In this document: in pieces, positions 49,745 through 61,393 of the stretch
Layout: each line of letters opens with the position of its first letter
Numbering within the stretch: position 1 is the stretch's first letter
From: Schizosaccharomyces osmophilus
Lineage: Eukaryota; Ascomycota; Schizosaccharomycetes; Schizosaccharomycetales; Schizosaccharomycetaceae
Assembly: GCF_027921745.1 (NCBI RefSeq)
Contig: NC_079240.1
Coordinates: 1,605,001 to 1,669,000, forward strand
Reading direction: 5' to 3'
DNA length: 64,000 nt
Made by a program: the position numbers and the translations under genes
Notes under the pieces: model-generated
The model's database searches: none
Told to the model about the DNA's origin: nothing
Seen by the model: only the letters and a program-made list of their open reading frames with translations

Positions 49745-50592
49745 TTATTTAGCCTTTCTAAGTTGATCCTTTTGTCTTCTTTTTTCGTTTAACCTGCGGA
49801 TAAACAGAAGTGACAGTACAAACATAGCAGAATTAATCAATAGGGGTGTATACGGGCTATTAAATTTACTGTAGAAAGAAAGGGCCTTACCGAGAAGCTT
49901 GTAAAGAGGCTGAAGAGGACCCACCAAAGAAAAGAATCCCTGAACTCTTTCAAACTCTAAGAATTGGTGCTTCGAGTAAGCTGCCAATGCTTCCTTCACT
50001 GGTAGCACTGATGGGGGAATAATATAATAATTATTTCCATTAATAAAATAGTAAACAGGAAGCGTTTCAACCAACAAACGGACAGTCAACTCGGGATTCT
50101 CATTCATATAGACTCGGCCAAACTGGATGTTGGGGTAAATTTCTTTCATTTGATGGGAAAGATCCTATAGGTTAGTATATCATCTTTCAATGCGCATATG
50201 CTCTCTCAATCTGCATTTCATTTTGATTTTCATCTTCGTTACAAAATCAAGATGCAAGCACATCAACAAAGCAACGACAAAAATGCTTGGTTTCAACTTA
50301 CATTGAACATATACTCTTCCTTATGACATAATTCACAAGGCTCTATAGTAAATTGGAGGATCCATTCACCAGACTTAACTGAAGAATCCCAGGTTCTGTC
50401 AGTTAGATTGTTTACCAAAGATGAATCCAAAGCGCAACTAGGTGTTAACTCGAGCTCTTTCCAAGAAATGCCTGAACTTTCTAATGCTTCAATAGAAACT
50501 GATTCATCGGAATTGCAAGTAATGGACTCGACTCCTTGCATTAAACTCCCAAAAAAAAGACAAACTCCACTTAGTTTTTTCAGAAAATACAT
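49745..50592 (-). CDS. ER-type membrane protein with a thioredoxin-like domain
   Basis: Two exons on the minus strand, 50592-50302 and 50164-49745, give 236 aa; the 137-nt intron ends TACTAACCTATAG. Residues 1-22 are a signal peptide. A thioredoxin-like fold occupies about 45-180, with WILQFTIEPCELCHKEE (a Cys-x-x-Cys pair) and the cis-proline region VETLPVYYFIN. One membrane span lies near residues 201-222 (PLLINSAMFVLSLLFI), followed by a Lys/Arg-rich cytosolic tail (RRLNEKRRQKDQLRKAK). The layout resembles TMX-like oxidoreductases. An S. pombe thioredoxin-family gene holds the same position (recalled as SPCC777.12c). Redox activity is inferred from the CxxC only. Confidence 0.82.
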
Positions 50593-51156
50593 TCTCCTTT
50601 TCGTGTAATGAACAAAGTTTTTCCAAAAAAGTATGTGAAAATCCTAAATATTTGAAAATTGTTCTGTTAGTGTTAGGTTAATCTTAAAGGCTACGAAGCG
50701 AGTGCTACTTTTCTACGATATTTTGAACAATCGACGACTCTATGTACTTGAGTATAAATTGTATAAATTCTGTTAGCCAAAATCTATTCTTTACACTTGG
50801 AAACTAATTTGTAGTATGATGCTCATAAATATGTAGATGACCATAAACAATAGTGGGTGGAATCAATAATAAGCGATCTTGAATACTAAAACTATTTAAA
50901 ATTAAGAGGAGGTTGAGAAAAAGCAAGCAATAGGCGTCAGGAACACGAGGGGACATCCTATTTCCAACGATGCTACAGAAGAATCGAATTCGAATCGACT
51001 TTGTGCTTCAAAATTATCCATCAACTAGAAAATAAAAAGTTGAGCAGCAACTTATCCTGCTCTTCATCATAACAGCACTTACTATATGCTGAAAATTATA
51101 AGATACGCAAGAGGCCTGTCACAATTATACCAAAAAGAGAATATGATATAAATCGA
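50593..51156. other. Intergenic: thioredoxin gene promoter and mrpl50 3' flank
   Basis: About 560 AT-rich bases between two minus-strand genes. No motif or gene identified. Confidence 0.5.
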
Positions 51157-51650
51157 TTAAGGCAGCTGAGAACTTTCTGGTCCTTTTGCTGATGCGGTTT
51201 CTTCTACTGTTTTATTTTTCAAATTTACAGCAGAGACCGCAAGCGCTCGTCTTTTGAGAAACAACACGTTTCGATAGTACCCTCTAGAAACTGAAACCAC
51301 ATCTCCTATGTCATATGTTAGTTAATTCCTAGAAATGAGGGAAGCCATTTAAACGACAGTGGGAACTTTGAGGCGATATTACACAACGCCAAGGAGCGTT
51401 GAACGGTCTAATTCATGTGTCCTCTTTATCATTCTTCAGAGAATAAAAGACATACCCAATTTACCAAGCTTTGGCGTATCGTTGCTTAAGAGCTGCACCA
51501 AAAAAGGTTTTGATTTCTGACGAAAGTGCCGCTGGGAATTAGAAAAAATTTGAGAATAAGCCTAGTTTATACCTTCTGAACCCAAAGCTTATCGAAAGCC
51601 AAACGCGTCGGTAAAAAGAAGTGAGAAAAACCAAACAATATTTTGCTCAT
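51157..51650 (-). CDS. mrpl50: Mitochondrial large-subunit ribosomal protein bL9m (Mrpl50-like)
   Basis: Three exons on the minus strand, 51650-51573, 51531-51456 and 51305-51157, give 100 aa. Intron 1 is 41 nt with a TTCTAAT branch; intron 2 is 150 nt and ends AACTAACATATGACATAG. Across the junctions the product reads FLVQLLSNDTPKLGKLGDVV then SVSRGYYRNVLFLKRRAL, the N-terminal L9 domain (V-x-LL...LG..GDVV.V..GY.RN.L). The bacterial second domain is missing, as in fungal mitochondrial bL9. A longer open frame in exon 1 begins upstream at a non-ATG codon and is not used. It is a part of the mitoribosome. Confidence 0.85.
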
Positions 51651-52134
51651 AATGAAAGTGTACCGAATTGTTTTCCAACTTAAACTAATATAGAAATACA
51701 AAAAGAATAAAAAAAAGGAATTATCTTTAGCAAGCAGCACGAGGATCTCTTCAATTCCTTTATAACTCAACGAGAAATTGAACACGAGCTTTTTAAGTAA
51801 AGAAGAAAATGTAATTCCAATGTATTGGTAAATTTTATTTGTGCTATGTATTTCTTTTTGTGTCACTACCGCTTTTTGGTGGAACTGGATCCAAAATCAA
51901 TTTCTTGTCGAAAGACAACTTGTGGTACTACATTGTAATTATATCAACGCCATAATCCCATTTTCATTTTTAGCTGTCTACTACTATTATTTCCAACAAA
52001 TCTAAATCCAAAAAGGATTTCGTTTCTTTAATTGAAAAGAAGTTTCTAGCTGACGCTAAATCCGGAATAAATTGAACTCATTTCGCAATTGCAAAGATAG
52101 TTTTCTAGGCTAATAGAAACAGGTATCGAGACCA
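51651..52134. other. Divergent promoter region mrpl50/vps35
   Basis: About 480 non-coding bases, AT-rich. No element recognised. Confidence 0.5.
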
Positions 52135-54874
52135 ATGAATAACACCGTGCCAGTAAATGAAGAAATATCGAGACCTTTGGAAGAATCATTGGTAATATGC
52201 AAGCAGTCAAGCCGACTGATGCAAAAGAATCTGCAGACTGGAAAGTTAATGGATGCCTTTCGAAACTGCAGTATGAGTCTGGTAGAAATGAGGAACAATG
52301 CTCTTTCTCCGAAACAATATTACGAACTGTATATGTTTACTACAGAAACCCTACGGCGGCTTGGTGAAGCGTTGCTGGAGACACACCTGAACGGTACGCA
52401 TCATTTGATGGATCTTTACGAACTTGTACAATATGCGGGAAGTGTTCTTCCTCGTCTGTATCTAATGATAACAGTAGGAAGCGCATATCTGGAGACTCCC
52501 AAAGCTCTCGTTAAAGAAATCATGAACGACTTAATCGACATGTGTGCCGGTGTGCAGCATCCTTTACGTGGATTATTTCTTAGACATTACTTATTGACAC
52601 AAACAAGAAAAGGACTCACACAGGATCCCGACCATGATGATGCTGACCCGAAGACGGAGACTCTTATGGACTCTGTGAAATTCTTGCTCTTAAATTTCAC
52701 GGAAATGAACAAATTGTGGGTTAGGATTCAACATTTAGGGCCTATGAAAGATTACATGAGGCGAACTCAAGAGCGGAATGAGCTTAAGGTTCTTGTCGGT
52801 CTTAATCTCGTCCGACTGTCGCAACTCAATTTCGATTTGGACACGTACAAAAATGAGATCCTTCCAGCTATTGTTGAACAGGTAATTGAGTGTAGAGATC
52901 CCTTAGCCCAAGAATACTTGTCCGAGGTTATTTGCCAAGTTTTTCCAGACGAAATGCACCTGGAAACCTTGGACATATACTTTAGCACTATCATGAAGTT
53001 AAATAGAAGCGTAAACATTACGCCTTTGGTTATTTCTATGCTGAATAGACTTACCGCTTATGTTCAGCGCGAATGCGAAGTTGAGTCTTCTGATAGAGAA
53101 GGTTCAGTAAACCAAACAATGCAAAACTTGTCCCTTGAGGATCAATCTTCTGATCCCGAAAACAAAATATGCCCGGGTGATAGGGTTATTTCCCCAAAGT
53201 TAGCTATCCAGGAAGTACTATGGACTTATATTGTGGATGTTCTCAACGCCCGTAATGGTATTGCTTTGGGCGATATTGTACAGATACTTTCAAGTATCCT
53301 AAATTTTTTCTTACAATGTTACCCTTACCAAACTCAATATGCCGATAGAGTATTTCAGGTTATAAACGAACGTATTCTACAACAGCCATCTTTGCAAACA
53401 GAACTGAAGGAGCGGTCACTTCAAAAGTCGCTATTTTCAATACTGGTGCTCCCAATTGTCTCATTCCCTTCATTTTCATACTGCTTGAATTTACCAAGCT
53501 TTCTCCCTGTCTTCAAAGCGCAGCCAATTAATATTCGATATGACATAGCGAAAATGATATTGGAGAAGGTTATTGAGAAAGAGCAGATGATCAGCGATTT
53601 GAAGGATGTTCAAGAGCTTTTTGGGGTTATTTCAGTGATAATAAAAAATAACGGCAATGATACTATAGAAGACTTGAAAACGATAGCTATATTGGTTCAT
53701 TACCTACATAATGAAGACCCTCAAATTCAAATTGAGGTATGGGTTTAAAAAACATTTATTATACTAACAATATAGATTCTGCGTTGTTTGAAGGATAACT
53801 TTGTACAAGCTGGTGAGAATGTAAAGTACTTACTCCCTGTGGTGGTAAACAAATGTATCTTTCTGGCCCGTGAATTTCGATTATTTAAGGTAAAACAAAG
53901 AAAGCAAAAGCTGATGGCTAATAAACAATAGTGTGTTGACTGGGCTGAAAAGGTTCGTATCTTATGGGATTTTGTTAATGCTTGTATTGTCATTCTTTAT
54001 AACCACGGCGATTCCGCCGAGCTATCCCTTGTTCTATACCTATTTGCCGCAGAAATGGCCGATATTGAAAGTTATCCAGACTTTGCTTATGAGTTCTTCA
54101 CCCAAGCTTTTACCATATATGAGGAGTCTGCTTTGGATTCGCGATTACAATACCAGCAGCTATTAATGATTACAGGAAAGCTTCAAAAGACCAGAAACTT
54201 TTCTGTTGATGACTATGATACATTGATTACAAAATGTACACTTTACGCATCGAAATTGCTTAAGAAACCAGATCAATGCAGGTATGTTTTTATATCCAAT
54301 GTCTGTTGATTAACATATACAGAGGAATCCTTCATGCAAGTCATTTATGGTGGCAGAACGAAACGACCGAAGAAACAGTGGTATGTATAGAACGACTTTA
54401 TTTAGTATATTTCTCTTTTGTCGATTCTATTTATTAACAAGTAAAAGATATTTAGGGATTCCAAACGTGTTTTAGAATGCCTTCAAAAGAGTCTGAAGAT
54501 TGCAGATTCCTGCATGGATCAGGTAAGGCTCGATGACAAATGAAACGTTTACTCTAACAAAGAATTAGATTACCAGCCTAAAATTGTTTATCAACATACT
54601 AGAACAGTATTTTTACTACTATGATCAGCGTTGCGATTCTATTCTAGCCAAGCATATTGGTGGTTTAATTGATTTGACCGAGCAAAATATGCGATCATTG
54701 CTTGCGTCTTCCCCTAATGATCTTATTTTAAATGATCCCAATGCTTATGCTAGTTCCATTTGGGAAACGGCGGGTGGTTCCTCAGTTGATAACCTGAGAA
54801 ATCATTTGGAGAAAACAACTGATCTAGCTGAAAAACGGTCAGAAGATGAACGATGGGCGAGCATTTTTCAATAG
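52135..54874 (+). CDS. vps35: Retromer cargo-selection subunit Vps35
   Basis: Six exons: 52135-53736, 53776-53889, 53932-54281, 54323-54380, 54448-54522 and 54569-54874, giving 834 aa. The N-terminal Vps26-binding region holds the family motif LRGLFLRHYLL (PLRGLFLRxYL). The C-terminal alpha-solenoid that binds Vps29 contains LLKKPDQCR and RDSKRVLECLQKSLKIADSCMD. In intron 4 (54381-54447) the 3' site is the internal AAAAG, not the later TTTAG: only that choice keeps phase and restores IFRDSKRV. Retromer recycles receptors such as Vps10 from endosomes to the Golgi. Introns are 39-67 nt. Confidence 0.95.
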
Positions 54875-55288
54875 TTTGTATTTGAAAACAATTATCTTGA
54901 TCTGCCGTTTCAACAATGAAATCATGTTTCCTTTACAATTTGCCCCGTAAGCGAAAATTATGAAACAGCAAATATATTACTTAATTTTAAATGTAATTTA
55001 GGAAAAAGAAATTAAATAAACTAGCTTATTCTCTAAAGGAGCACAGAAGACGAAGTATGCTTTTACGTCTTTGCAGCTGTTGAACTACTTGGAGAGACAA
55101 TTTGTACCACACACTCATTTTGCCAAGAAACGGTTTTTTAAGAGCCTATTTATTAATTGCACTGAATTAAATTATATTTGGAAGGGAATTTATGCTCAGT
55201 TTTTGACTATATAACTAACACAACTAAAATATTAAATATATATTACGATCGTCAGGCCTGACGCATCTGCAAAGTTTGTACTAATTTA
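54875..55288. other. Intergenic vps35/prp4
   Basis: About 410 AT-rich bases between tandem plus-strand genes. No gene seen. Confidence 0.5.
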
Positions 55289-56764
55289 ATGATGAATGAT
55301 AGTCCATTGACTGAAGATGAAATCATAGAACAAAGACGAAAAAGACGATTGGAGATTTCGAAAAAACATCAAGCTGAAGGTTCCAAGCCTACACCGTCGC
55401 AAGCTTCGACAACGGATCATCTTGCTTCAAAAATAACAAAATCGATCTCTAAAACAGATGCGGCAAAGCTAGAAAATGAACAGCCTTCATTGGATAACCA
55501 GCACTCTAATGGGGAGAACGACTCGATTTTAGCAAAACCAGATTCAAACGAGCCATTTTCTGAAAAGGCCTCCATGGAAGACGATGAGGATGAGGAAGAC
55601 GACATGTTTGCAGACAGTCCACTTCCCACTCATAAGAAACGGAAAACGGACAAAAAACCGTCTACCGTTAAAAGGAGTCTTGCTGGAATGCAAGACACCT
55701 GGGATGACGTTGAAGGATATTACAAGGTAATACTTATGGAAGAACTTGATTCACGGTATCTCATCCAGTCCAATCTTGGCAAAGGTATGTTTTCTAGCGT
55801 GGTCAATGTAATGGACCAAATGACAAAAGCGTCGTTTGCAATCAAAATTATTAGAAACAACGAAGTAATGTACAAGGCTGGCATGAAAGAGGTGTCTATT
55901 TTGGAACGTCTTCAGGCTGCAGATCCTGAAGGGAGGAGGCACATAGTTCGGTACGATCGGTATTTTATGCACAAAAATCATTTATGTATGGTATTTGAAA
56001 TGCTTAGTTTAAATCTTCGTGATATTTTGAAAAAATTTGGGAGAAATGTCGGATTAAACATTAAGGCGATTCAAGTGTATGCTTATCAAATGTTCACAGC
56101 CCTTCATCTCTTGGAGGAATGTAACGTTATCCATGCTGACATCAAGCCGGATAATATGCTTGTGAATGAAAAGAGAAACATTTTGAAAATATGCGATCTT
56201 GGATCTGCTTCTGATGCTGCTGAAAACGAGATAACACCATACCTTGTGAGTCGCTTCTACCGAGCGCCAGAAATCAGTAAGTCACTTACTTTGTTTTAAG
56301 CTAATATCTTAGTTCTGGGATACCCTTATTCATGCCCAATTGATACATGGAGTGTTGGATGCTCTTTATTTGAGTTGTATGCTGGACAAATTCTATTTCC
56401 TGGACGAAGCAATAATCAAATGCTTAGGCTTATGATGGAATGCAAGGGAAAGTTTAGCCATAAGATGCTCAAACGTAGTCAATTTACTTTTGATAATTTC
56501 GACGAAAATTATAATTTCATTAATAAGGAACTTGATCCTATAAGTGGGCAAGAAACTCAGAGAATCTTAAATTTTAGTAAACCTGTTCGAGACATAAAGT
56601 TTCGATTAATGGATGTGCTTGCTTCCACAAATGAGGAAGTTGTGATTCAGCAAGACTTTATACTTTTGTTAGAACAATGCTTGGAACTCAATCCAGAAAA
56701 GAGAATTACGCCCAAAGAAGCATTAAAGCATCCTTTTTTTAAAAACAGTCGCCCTTTTCGGTAG
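55289..56764 (+). CDS. prp4: Spliceosomal serine/threonine kinase Prp4 (PRPF4B)
   Basis: Two exons, 55289-56276 and 56313-56764, give 479 aa; the 36-nt intron lies within RAPEI-ILGYPY of the activation segment. Residues 1-135 are charged and disordered. The kinase domain has the glycine loop LGKGMFSSV (about 162-170), VAIK-type AIKII, catalytic loop HADIKPDN (about 281), in which Arg of HRD is Ala as in PRP4 kinases, and DLGSA in place of DFG. The region after it (RFYRAPEI) is dual-specificity-like. Prp4 phosphorylates Prp1 and other tri-snRNP proteins before spliceosome activation and is essential in fission yeast. A second in-frame ATG follows immediately. Confidence 0.97.
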
Positions 56765-57069
56765 GCTTACATCTTAAATGAATCTGATTTTTTGGTTCTA
56801 TGAATGAATTAAAATAATGGTTTTCTGAAAATTCAACTGGTTTTGTAGTTGTGAATTCTCAAGTAATTTCTTACCTTGGCAATAAACGTAGTTTACCTCC
56901 CAAGATAGATATAAATATTCTTGAAAAAAAAAGATAGCGTTTATTTGGAAGTTAATTTACTGGTTACATTTTTGTACTCAAAACCTGTGGTTCTGTATGA
57001 GTTCTCTAACAAGACCTGTGTTATGTAGTAAGAACTACCAACTTCTAATCATAGCTACATAGGATAGGA
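56765..57069. other. Intergenic prp4/dus4
   Basis: About 300 AT-rich bases between tandem genes. No gene seen. Confidence 0.5.
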
Positions 57070-58062
57070 ATGGCAGAATTGACGAGTCGTGACCCTAATA
57101 AACACCCGGTGAAAATTTTTGAAGCCAAAAAAGGCAAAAGACCTGTCTATATAGCAGCCCCTATGGTCAGGTACTCTAAATTACCATTTCGACAGCTGGT
57201 ACGAGATTATCAAACAGACATCGTATATACTCCTATGATTTTAGCGAATGAATTTTTGCATCCAAAAGGAAGATATTTTGATTTCTCCACAAACGAAAGA
57301 GACACGAGTTTAATCCTCCAATTCGGTGTTGAGGATCCTGTCATTTTGTCGAAAGCTGCCGAACTTGCAGGCCCGTATGTGGATGGAATTGGAATTAACT
57401 GTGGCTGTCCCCAAAGTTGGGCTATTCATGAAGGAATTGGATCTGCGCTTTTGAAGGAACCTGAAAGAGTGCATCAATTGATCAGAGCGGTCAAAAACAC
57501 ATTAGGTGAAGATTTCTGTGTTGAGGCAAAGATACGCGTTTCAAAAGATTTAGATGAAACACGTCATTTAATGCAAACAATTCAACGTGCTGGGGCCGAC
57601 TTTCTGACTGTACACGGTCGAACCAAACAGGATCGTTCTTCATTTCCTGTTAACTTAGATGCTATTCGAGAAGTCCGTTCTTGTGTAAATATTCCTGTAG
57701 TCGCCAATGGCGACGTTAATTCCCTTCGTGAAGGTTACGAGATTGCCAAGTTCACTAATACAGACGGTATAATGTCTGCTAGAGGATTATTAGAAAATCC
57801 AGCTCTCTTTGCTGGGTTTGAAGAAACACCATGGGGATGTGTAGAACGGTTTATTTCCTATTCCACTGCTTATTCTCTGAACTTTCAGTTGTTTTACCAT
57901 CATCTAATTACCATGATGGGTAAAATGACAACGAAACGGGAACGCATGACTATCCCTAAAGACAGCTTTGCTGCTGTTATGGACTGGCTCGATGCAACAT
58001 TTATCGTACGTCGTCCAGGAGAACCATTATTTGGCGAAACAGTGCTTCCTGTGAGACGATAG
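57070..58062 (+). CDS. dus4: tRNA-dihydrouridine synthase 4 (Dus4)
   Basis: Single exon, 330 aa. It is an FMN-dependent TIM barrel with the start YIAAPMVRYSKLPFR, the catalytic-cysteine motif GIGINCGCPQSWAI and the FMN-phosphate region TVHGRTKQDRS and VVANGDVNSLREG. The Dus4 subfamily reduces uridines 20a and 20b in the tRNA D-loop. The QSWA after the Cys sequence is the Dus4 pattern, unlike the QxxA-K of other Dus classes. Position next to prp4 follows S. pombe. Confidence 0.93.
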   Translation: MAELTSRDPNKHPVKIFEAKKGKRPVYIAAPMVRYSKLPFRQLVRDYQTDIVYTPMILANEFLHPKGRYFDFSTNERDTSLILQFGVEDPVILSKAAELAGPYVDGIGINCGCPQSWAIHEGIGSALLKEPERVHQLIRAVKNTLGEDFCVEAKIRVSKDLDETRHLMQTIQRAGADFLTVHGRTKQDRSSFPVNLDAIREVRSCVNIPVVANGDVNSLREGYEIAKFTNTDGIMSARGLLENPALFAGFEETPWGCVERFISYSTAYSLNFQLFYHHLITMMGKMTTKRERMTIPKDSFAAVMDWLDATFIVRRPGEPLFGETVLPVRR

Positions 58063-58897
58063 GTTTGGGTTGTCAAAGGTTATGGACTCTATGTAGCTAG
58101 TGTTAGGTTTTAATGAGTATGAAGTTAATGTATTTTAAGGTTGCGTTTACTTTTCCTTTCTTGGTTCCTGTGCTTTGTAATATCAAGTTTGTTAATTTGA
58201 AGCAAACGGGCCTACATAATCTTAAATTTTTTCGGTGTAGTTAGTCATTTCCTTTATACCGGGTTTCCTTTTGCTGAACGAGCAGAATAACTTCACTACA
58301 AAATGCAATGCATTGTGCATTTTTGGCTGTATTTGAAAAGTATAATTATAAAAAACAAGTATATATGGAAGCTTTCGATTAAATCATAAGTTTTATGTGA
58401 TTAGAAGTATCTCACAAATTAGCCTTCATTCATTCGTGAATAATATAAAGACAAAACTAAATCAATCTTAAGAAACCTCAGATAATTTTAATGGGAGAGG
58501 ATTTCGAGTAAGCTATTTTACTCAACATTGTTCAATTCACATCATTTGAACCGAAACTAGCGTTATCACATAAATATCCTTCCAAAGAAAACAAGCGTCA
58601 AAAATGTACATAACAAGATCATACGGACAGAGCAAACATTAGTACATTCTCAATCTAATAAAGCTTGACTATAACAATAAGTAGTTCAAAGAATAAAATT
58701 ACCCCGAATATTAAAAAGTCGAATTGAGTACTAACGCAAGTTTCCTTAATAGCTAACTTTCAAAAAGAACCAATGCTGATGTCAAACATCTCTCTGGACA
58801 AAATCTTGTAAATATGCAGAAAACTATCAACGGATAGTATACAAAGAGAACAATACTATTTACGGTTCTAAATCAAATGTTAGTTGACCATTTTTTT
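58063..58897. other. Intergenic between convergent dus4 and ekc1
   Basis: About 835 AT-rich bases holding two 3' UTRs. No gene or RNA structure recognised. Confidence 0.55.
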
Positions 58898-61393
58898 CTA
58901 GTCATTGCTTTCACTTACCAATACAAGTCCATTAGAATATTCGTCTTCAGCTAATTCACGTTCGCCGTCCGAACTATCGTTTTCATCGTCCTCTTCGCTA
59001 TCAGACTCGTCCCGGTCTGAACTACTAATGAAGAAATTAGAGCGAGGATATTTTTTGTCTTTGCCACGGGATACCCATTCGACTACTTCATCGTCTTCCT
59101 CGTCGTCTTCGTCTGAACTGCTACTGAACTCATCAGGGGGATTATCAGAAATATGTTGAGACATATATTGAGCAAAATGGTCGCGATTGTCTTGTGCACC
59201 ATTAGCTGAATCGAAGCTAAGTCGACGAGACATTTCACGTGATAAAGGATCTTCTTCATTGTTATCAGCATCTTCTTCATTTGATGAGGAATTATTAGAC
59301 AGTTCTCGATGGACTTCAACCACATCATCATCACTGCTGTTGCTATACTCTTGCTCTAATGCAAATTGCATTTCGGGCAAATTATTGGCATCTAACATCT
59401 CACCATCATCCATATCTTCCAAATAACCAACCATTGAAGGTTCGAGTCCACCCAGAAGCTGATTATCACGAGCACGAGTATCTGCCAAAGTATTATTAAC
59501 AAAGAGTTGCCATTTTTCATCATCAATTAATTCTTTAACTTCAGGGCTAAACAAATGAGAGTAATGTTCAATAAATTTCACAACTTCATCGGCAATTATA
59601 GTAAGATGTCCCATATAACCAGGTCTAAATCCATTAGGCTCAGATGTGGCCTTATCGCTCATCTCTTGACCACGAACAATTTTCTCTGTAATCTTTCCAC
59701 GCAAAAACATATCAAATGCTAATGCGCAGTTTTGTTCCTTCTCCATAGGGCCGTTCAAGACTTGTTGGACAACGTCATATACAACATTGTGAAGAAAATT
59801 GTTCCAGGGATATTCAAAGAAATGGTCGAGTACTGTCGGAATTATATAGTTCTCAGTAAATTTGATTTTGAGAAAATCACCAATTACAGGCTCTTTTTTC
59901 AATTTATCAAGAACGCTTTCAGGTATTGGTTCATACGAGTCGTTTGATGTAGTTTCCTCTAAGTCTGGTTGAATATATTTTGAGGTTTCGCTGACGTCTT
60001 TGTACTCTTCGTTTGCAACGGGCTCAGCATCTTCCATCGGTGAATCACCGCCAACCTCAGGAGACACGTCTTTATAGTCCTTTGAAATTTGAGGAACTTG
60101 TCCATGCATAGGATCACTGGCTTGCTTATCCGTGAAACTAGAATCAGCATCTTCGTCATCGGATACACTGAGCTCTCGAGCGCAGTTGTTATGGCGGAAG
60201 AGATAGTCCCGTAAATTATCTCTTTGCATAACAAGAGCCTCTGCATTAGCATCGCTCAAAAGTGACATATTACTACAATGCAAAAGCTCAGCATATAATT
60301 CGCAAATACGAAACCGCTCGAATCCTAAAGGTTTGATGGTGCCAAAGCTGGTAGCAGCTTGCTCAGGAGTAGAAGATGGCTTCATTAAGATTTGTTGAAA
60401 AATTGGAATTTTTTCAGCAAATAAACGAAGCATGGTTCCCAAGTAGATAGGGTCACGTGTAGTAGGGGGATGAGTATCGAGAGGCATCTGTAAAACAGGA
60501 GTCACATCGTAGTCGCTATTGTTTTTACGGATGAGTTCAATGACGATGCTAACGCCATTGATCAAAGAAGTAGATGAGTAAGGAGCTTTGGAATCAATCA
60601 TATAATCAGTAAGAGTAGTAATGGTACGGCGTGATACCAACTCACGGGATAAAGAATTAGGGCCGATAACGCCTGGCTCATTAGAATTGGCAGAAATAGC
60701 AATGATAGCTTTTATGACATCTGCCACAGTGGATTGTACATCAGGATCAACATAAGGATCGAGTAAACGAAGCAAAGACTGAACTAATCCCTGAGAATAC
60801 AACCAGTCAGCAATTCCAACGGTTGTATTGCAGCGATCCATGGAAATAAATTTAAGCAAAAGATCCATAATAGCGCTGGTCTCAGCATGACGAAGAATCT
60901 TGTCGACAAAGTTTTCGATGGACTGTATGAAAGCCACAGTCTCTTCGGTTTTTTTGTCTAGAAAATGTTCATTCACTTTGGCAAAATAGGAAGCCTGTAA
61001 AGGATTTAAAGGGCCTTCATTGTCGAGAAAAGACCATAACTTTTTCATAAGCCCCTTATTTTCGACACAAGCATCGCATATAGACCAAACATCACTACTG
61101 AGAATTTCACTTGCGATAAAAGATAGTCTGCTTTGTTCCAATTCTTCAAATCCACCCTCAATAGGAGTAAAATCTTCTTCGTTAACCTCGAGAATAAAAT
61201 CGATGAGTTGGCTCAAAATCTCTGGTTTACAAAGATAATCTAAAAGCTTTGGATTGTGACTCTTGCATTCATCTAAAACTCCGTTTTCCTCTAATAATTC
61301 TGGCAAATCAATCTCTTCTTCTGGTTTGTTCAATATAGCCTCAATGGCTGTTGAACTTTGAAATCCAAACCCTTGGCCTAGTCTCCAAAACAT
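58898..61393 (-). CDS. ekc1: Protein phosphatase 6 regulatory subunit of the SAPS family (Ekc1)
   Basis: Single exon, 831 aa, from the ATG of FWRLGQGFGFQ; an in-frame extension upstream has no ATG. The family hallmark at the start, followed by AIEAILNKPE and the FLDNEGPLNPLQASYF segment, marks the SAPS helical-repeat domain (about 1-600). The C-terminal 200 residues are very acidic and Ser-rich (SSDEDDEEDDE, DSEEDDENDSSDG), with many CK2-type sites. Ekc1 binds the Sit4-like phosphatase Ppe1 and affects chromosome segregation and cell shape. In S. pombe I recall it near pmd1; here pmd1 is about 30 kb away, so gene order has changed. Confidence 0.94.
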   Translation of the reverse strand: MFWRLGQGFGFQSSTAIEAILNKPEEEIDLPELLEENGVLDECKSHNPKLLDYLCKPEILSQLIDFILEVNEEDFTPIEGGFEELEQSRLSFIASEILSSDVWSICDACVENKGLMKKLWSFLDNEGPLNPLQASYFAKVNEHFLDKKTEETVAFIQSIENFVDKILRHAETSAIMDLLLKFISMDRCNTTVGIADWLYSQGLVQSLLRLLDPYVDPDVQSTVADVIKAIIAISANSNEPGVIGPNSLSRELVSRRTITTLTDYMIDSKAPYSSTSLINGVSIVIELIRKNNSDYDVTPVLQMPLDTHPPTTRDPIYLGTMLRLFAEKIPIFQQILMKPSSTPEQAATSFGTIKPLGFERFRICELYAELLHCSNMSLLSDANAEALVMQRDNLRDYLFRHNNCARELSVSDDEDADSSFTDKQASDPMHGQVPQISKDYKDVSPEVGGDSPMEDAEPVANEEYKDVSETSKYIQPDLEETTSNDSYEPIPESVLDKLKKEPVIGDFLKIKFTENYIIPTVLDHFFEYPWNNFLHNVVYDVVQQVLNGPMEKEQNCALAFDMFLRGKITEKIVRGQEMSDKATSEPNGFRPGYMGHLTIIADEVVKFIEHYSHLFSPEVKELIDDEKWQLFVNNTLADTRARDNQLLGGLEPSMVGYLEDMDDGEMLDANNLPEMQFALEQEYSNSSDDDVVEVHRELSNNSSSNEEDADNNEEDPLSREMSRRLSFDSANGAQDNRDHFAQYMSQHISDNPPDEFSSSSDEDDEEDDEVVEWVSRGKDKKYPRSNFFISSSDRDESDSEEDDENDSSDGERELAEDEYSNGLVLVSESND

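Noticed and set aside
54381-54455. Use of the TTTAG site at 54455 as the 3' end of vps35 intron 4.
   Set aside because: No upstream donor gives a matching phase; the AAAAG at 54447 keeps frame and restores the conserved RDSKRVLECL.
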